Origin: Haloprofundus halobius
GTDB taxonomy: Archaea; Halobacteriota; Halobacteria; Halobacteriales; Haloferacaceae
Assembly (NCBI RefSeq): GCF_020097835.1
Contig: NZ_CP083666.1
Coordinates: 1,674,001-1,738,000, forward strand
Length of the DNA stretch: 64,000 bases
Direction: 5' to 3'
Position numbers and translations under genes: made by a program. Under the pieces are notes generated by a model that saw only the letters and a list, made by a program, of their open reading frames with translations, was not told the DNA's origin and did not search any database. Shown piece after piece: positions 61,358-64,000 of the stretch. Numbering within the stretch: the stretch's first letter is position 1; each line of letters begins with the position of its first letter.

Positions 61358-62338
61358 CTACGGCAGGTGAACCTGCTCTTCGGCTTCGAGCAGTTCGTGG
61401 TAGCGGTTGCGGATGGTGACCTCGCTGATGTTGGCGACGTCCGACACCTCGCTCTGGGTCACCTTCTCGTTGGTGAGAAGCGACGCCGCGTAGACGGCGG
61501 CGGCGGCGAGTCCGACCGGCGACTTGCCCGAGTGGACGCCCTGTTCCTTGGCGTTCTTCAGCAGTTTCCGTGCGCGGCGTTCTGCCTCGTCGGAGAGGTC
61601 GAGCGCCGAGGCGAACCGCGGGACGTAGCTCTCGGGGTCTGCGGGCTGGATTTCGAGTTTCAACTCGCGGACGACGTAGCGGTACGTCCGCGCGATTTCG
61701 TCCTTTTCGACGCGGGAGACGCTCGCGATCTCGTCGAGGCTCCGCGGCGTCCCCGCCTGCCGGGCGGCGGCGTAGAGGCTGGCCGTCGAGACACCCTCGA
61801 TGGAGCGGCCGGGCAACAGGTCCTCGCCGAGCGCGCGGCGGTAGATGACCGAGGCGGTCTCGCGGACGTTCTCGGGGAGCCCGAGCGCCGACGCCATGCG
61901 GTCGATCTCGCCGAGCGCCTGCTTCAGGTTGCGCTCCTTCGAGTCGCGGGTGCGGAACCGCTCGTTCCAGGTGCGCAGTCGCTGCATCTTCTCGCGCTGG
62001 CGTGAGGACAGCGAGTTGCCGTAGGCGTCTTTGTTCTGCCAGCCGATGTTCGTCGACAGTCCCTTGTCGTGCATCATGTTCGTCGTCGGCGCGCCGACGC
62101 GGGACTTCTGGTCCTTCTCCTTGGAGTCGAACGCGCGCCACTCGGGACCGCGGTCGATGCCGTCCTCCTCGACGACGAGACCGCAGTCTCGACAGACCGT
62201 CTCGCCGTGTTCGGTGTCGCTGGCTAACTGCCCGCCGCACTCCGGGCAGCGCAGCGTCTCGTCGGCCTCTTCTTCACTCTCTTCTTCGTCTCTCTGTCGG
62301 GTGCGCTCGCCCGTGTACCGTCGGACACTATCTGTCAT
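61358..62338 (-). CDS. tfb: Transcription initiation factor TFB
   Basis: The protein has 326 residues. The zinc ribbon has Cys31, Cys34, Cys49 and Cys52 (LRCPECGG, VCRDCGLVVEE). A B-finger/linker with GPEWRAFDSKEKDQKSRVGAP follows. The two cyclin repeats span about 115-210 and 215-320 (VSTASLYAAARQAGTPRSL, SPVGLAAAAVYAASLL). It recruits RNA polymerase to TATA/TBP complexes. I chose the ATG at 62336-62338; the extension to 62392 has no conserved residues. Haloarchaea have several TFBs with different promoter preferences. Confidence 0.93.
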   Translation of the reverse strand: MTDSVRRYTGERTRQRDEEESEEEADETLRCPECGGQLASDTEHGETVCRDCGLVVEEDGIDRGPEWRAFDSKEKDQKSRVGAPTTNMMHDKGLSTNIGWQNKDAYGNSLSSRQREKMQRLRTWNERFRTRDSKERNLKQALGEIDRMASALGLPENVRETASVIYRRALGEDLLPGRSIEGVSTASLYAAARQAGTPRSLDEIASVSRVEKDEIARTYRYVVRELKLEIQPADPESYVPRFASALDLSDEAERRARKLLKNAKEQGVHSGKSPVGLAAAAVYAASLLTNEKVTQSEVSDVANISEVTIRNRYHELLEAEEQVHLP

Positions 62339-62629
62339 TGTTGGGGGGTGTGGGGTGGTGGAGAGACGCCTCTCTCGTAGACTGTTCTCCATCCCAATAT
62401 TCGGAAGCGGTTTACTTAACTCTGGTGGCTGAATTCGGCGTCGAGACGCCTCGAAAACTGCGTTCGGGCGTCGGGGTGGGACCGCCGTCCATCCCCCAAA
62501 CGGGTTCGCCCCGGTCGTGGGGTTTCGTGATGGCCGGGGATATTTGCCGCTTTCGGTGTGCGTCGTCCCCTCGTCGGCGTGTCAGGGCGCATCGAAACCC
62601 TTACTCTCGGCGCCCGACACCGAGGAGAC

Positions 62630-62908
62630 ATGAGCTATACGTCCGTCGACGCCGACGAAGTGCGGCACGTCGCGACACTTGCGCGAGTCGACCTCGACGA
62701 CGAGGAGGTCGAGGAGTTCGCCGCGCAGTTCGCCGACATCCTCACCTACTTCGACGCGCTCGACGAGGTGCCCGAAGTCGACGCGGAGACGGAACTGGTG
62801 AACGTGATGCGCCCCGACGAGGTCCGCGAGAGCCTCACGCAGGAGGAGGCGCTCGCGAACGCCGCAGAGACCGAAGACGGCTTCTTCAAGGGACCGAAGG
62901 TGTCGTAG
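62630..62908 (+). CDS. gatC: Glutamyl-tRNA(Gln)/aspartyl-tRNA(Asn) amidotransferase subunit C
   Basis: The protein has 92 residues: VRHVATLARVDLDDEEVEEFAAQFADILTYFDAL is the conserved helical start and FFKGPKVS ends it, as in GatC. It is the bridge of the GatCAB amidotransferase that makes Gln-tRNA(Gln) and, where AsnRS is absent, Asn-tRNA(Asn). The start is ATG 62630; the stop is immediately followed by the gatA ATG, giving a two-gene unit. Confidence 0.93.
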   Translation: MSYTSVDADEVRHVATLARVDLDDEEVEEFAAQFADILTYFDALDEVPEVDAETELVNVMRPDEVRESLTQEEALANAAETEDGFFKGPKVS

Positions 62909-64000
62909 ATGGCCGCCGACCTCAACATCTTCGTCACCGAGGAGACCGTCGAGTCCGACGCCGACGGCCCGCTGAGCGGCAAGACCGTCGCCGTCAAGGA
63001 CAATATCAGCACCGAGGGCCTCCGGACGACCTGCGGCTCCGCGATGCTCGACGACTACGTCCCGCCGTACGACGCGACGGTTGTCGAACGCCTCAAAGAG
63101 GCGGGTGCGACCATCGTCGGCAAGGCGAACATGGACGAGTTCGGCATGGGCTCGACCACCGAGACGTCGGCGTTCGGCCCGACGAAGAACCCCGTCGACC
63201 CCGAGCGCGCTCCGGGCGGCTCTTCGGGCGGGTCGGCGGCGGCCGTCGCGGCGGGCGAGGCCGACCTCGCGCTCGGTACCGACACCGGCGGGTCGGTCCG
63301 CAACCCGGCGGCGTTCTGCGGCGTCGTCGGCATCAAACCCACTTACGGGCTGGTCTCGCGTTACGGCCTCGTCGCCTACGCCAACTCGCTGGAGCAGATC
63401 GGCCCGTTCGCGCCCACCGTCGAGGAGGCGGCCGAGCTGCTCGACGTCATCTCCGGGCCGGACGCCAAGGACGCGACGACGCACGACGAGGGCGTGAACT
63501 CCGACTATATGAGCGCCGCCGACGGCGACGTCGAGGGGCTCACGGTCGGCGTTCCGACCGAACTGGTCGAGGGCGCGGACGGACGCGTCGTCGAGACGTT
63601 CGAGGACGCGCTCTCGGAGTTGGAGGCGCAGGGCGCGGAGACGACCGAGGTGAGCCTCGAATCCGTCGGCCACGCGGTGCAGGCGTACTACGTCATCGCC
63701 ATGTCCGAGGCCTCGTCGAACCTCGCGCGGTTCGACGGCGTTCGGTACGGAATCTCCGCGAGCGAAGCGGGCGGAGGCTCGGAGGGCGAGCGAAGCGAGT
63801 TCTCCGGTGAGTCGAGGGGCTACGAAGGCAACTGGAACGAGTCGTTCGCCCGCGTCCGCGAGGAGGGTTTCGGCGCGGAGGTCAAGCGCCGCGTCCTCCT
63901 CGGCACCTACGCGCTCTCGGCCGGCTACCACGACAAGTACTACAAGAAAGCCCAAGACGCCCGTGCGTGGGTGAAACAGGACTTCGACGCCGCCTTCGAG
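62909..64000 (+). CDS. gatA: Glutamyl-tRNA amidotransferase subunit A, truncated by the window edge
   Basis: Only the first 364 codons are here and the frame runs off the right edge. [18 protein letters not shown] gives the catalytic Lys, [15 protein letters not shown] carries the cis-Ser, and [17 protein letters not shown] the catalytic Ser of the amidase signature. It releases ammonia from glutamine for the GatCAB reaction. A short Gly/Ser/Glu-rich insertion at about residues 278-300 ([15 protein letters not shown]) looks like a surface loop. Confidence 0.93.
   Translation, partial: MAADLNIFVTEETVESDADGPLSGKTVAVKDNISTEGLRTTCGSAMLDDYVPPYDATVVERLKEAGATIVGKANMDEFGMGSTTETSAFGPTKNPVDPERAPGGSSGGSAAAVAAGEADLALGTDTGGSVRNPAAFCGVVGIKPTYGLVSRYGLVAYANSLEQIGPFAPTVEEAAELLDVISGPDAKDATTHDEGVNSDYMSAADGDVEGLTVGVPTELVEGADGRVVETFEDALSELEAQGAETTEVSLESVGHAVQAYYVIAMSEASSNLARFDGVRYGISASEAGGGSEGERSEFSGESRGYEGNWNESFARVREEGFGAEVKRRVLLGTYALSAGYHDKYYKKAQDARAWVKQDFDAAFE

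Noticed and set aside
1-64000. CRISPR arrays, rRNA operons and complete insertion sequences
   Set aside because: I looked for repeat-spacer patterns, rRNA sequence and transposase genes and saw none that held up.

Overview
The window comes from a haloarchaeon, probably Haloferacales-like. Its genes are GC-rich and encode very acidic proteins. Many starts lie about 25-30 bases downstream of TATA-like boxes (leaderless style). It carries archaeal TFB and RpoL, HalOD1 and DUF7344 families and a bacterio-opsin-activator-type regulator. Both ends are cut through genes: an unknown C-terminus on the left and gatA on the right.

Layout. 1-8.7 kb: chromosomal genes, including a split Tm-1 pair (UPF0261 plus a TIM-barrel partner), a zinc oxidoreductase, a VioB-like ferritin-fold protein and a CDGSH iron-sulfur protein. 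Next come a PD-(D/E)XK nuclease-like gene and the last 30 codons of a lost integrase. 9.0-23.4 kb: a roughly 14-kb element integrated in tRNA-Gly(UCC). It is bounded by a 42-bp direct repeat of the tRNA 3' part (41/42 identical) and has its integrase beside the intact tRNA. Its genes are visibly more AT-rich, and several are broken: a HalOD1 gene by an amber codon, a TrmB regulator by a frameshift, and a DUF4177 copy by a stop at codon 3. Its cargo is membrane proteins (AI-2E type, FNT, CNNM, DUF2270), a cold-shock protein and paired TrmB/HalOD1 regulators.

23.4-42 kb: ordinary core and metabolic genes: HTTM protein, FAD oxidoreductase, methyltransferase, a type IV pilus-like ATPase/membrane pair, UDG-like protein, acyl-CoA synthetase, two MBL hydrolases, a membrane J-protein, RpoL, HisF and a GH13 glucosidase.

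42-53 kb: the most interesting region, an apparent iron-responsive cluster. Four perfect TTTAGG-N4-CCTAAA palindromes, plus one degenerate copy, stand before a ferric-iron ABC transporter operon (binding protein, permease, ATPase and a coupled membrane glycosyltransferase), a GMC/gluconate-2-dehydrogenase-like pair, a GT2 glycosyltransferase and a protein resembling plant reversibly glycosylated polypeptide/UDP-arabinopyranose mutase. This suggests that iron limitation induces iron import together with sugar oxidation and glycan chemistry. That coupling is inference, and I do not know it as a described system.

53-64 kb: core genes purL, PHP-domain and asparagine-synthase-like genes, two regulators, a NUDIX hydrolase, tfb and gatC-gatA.
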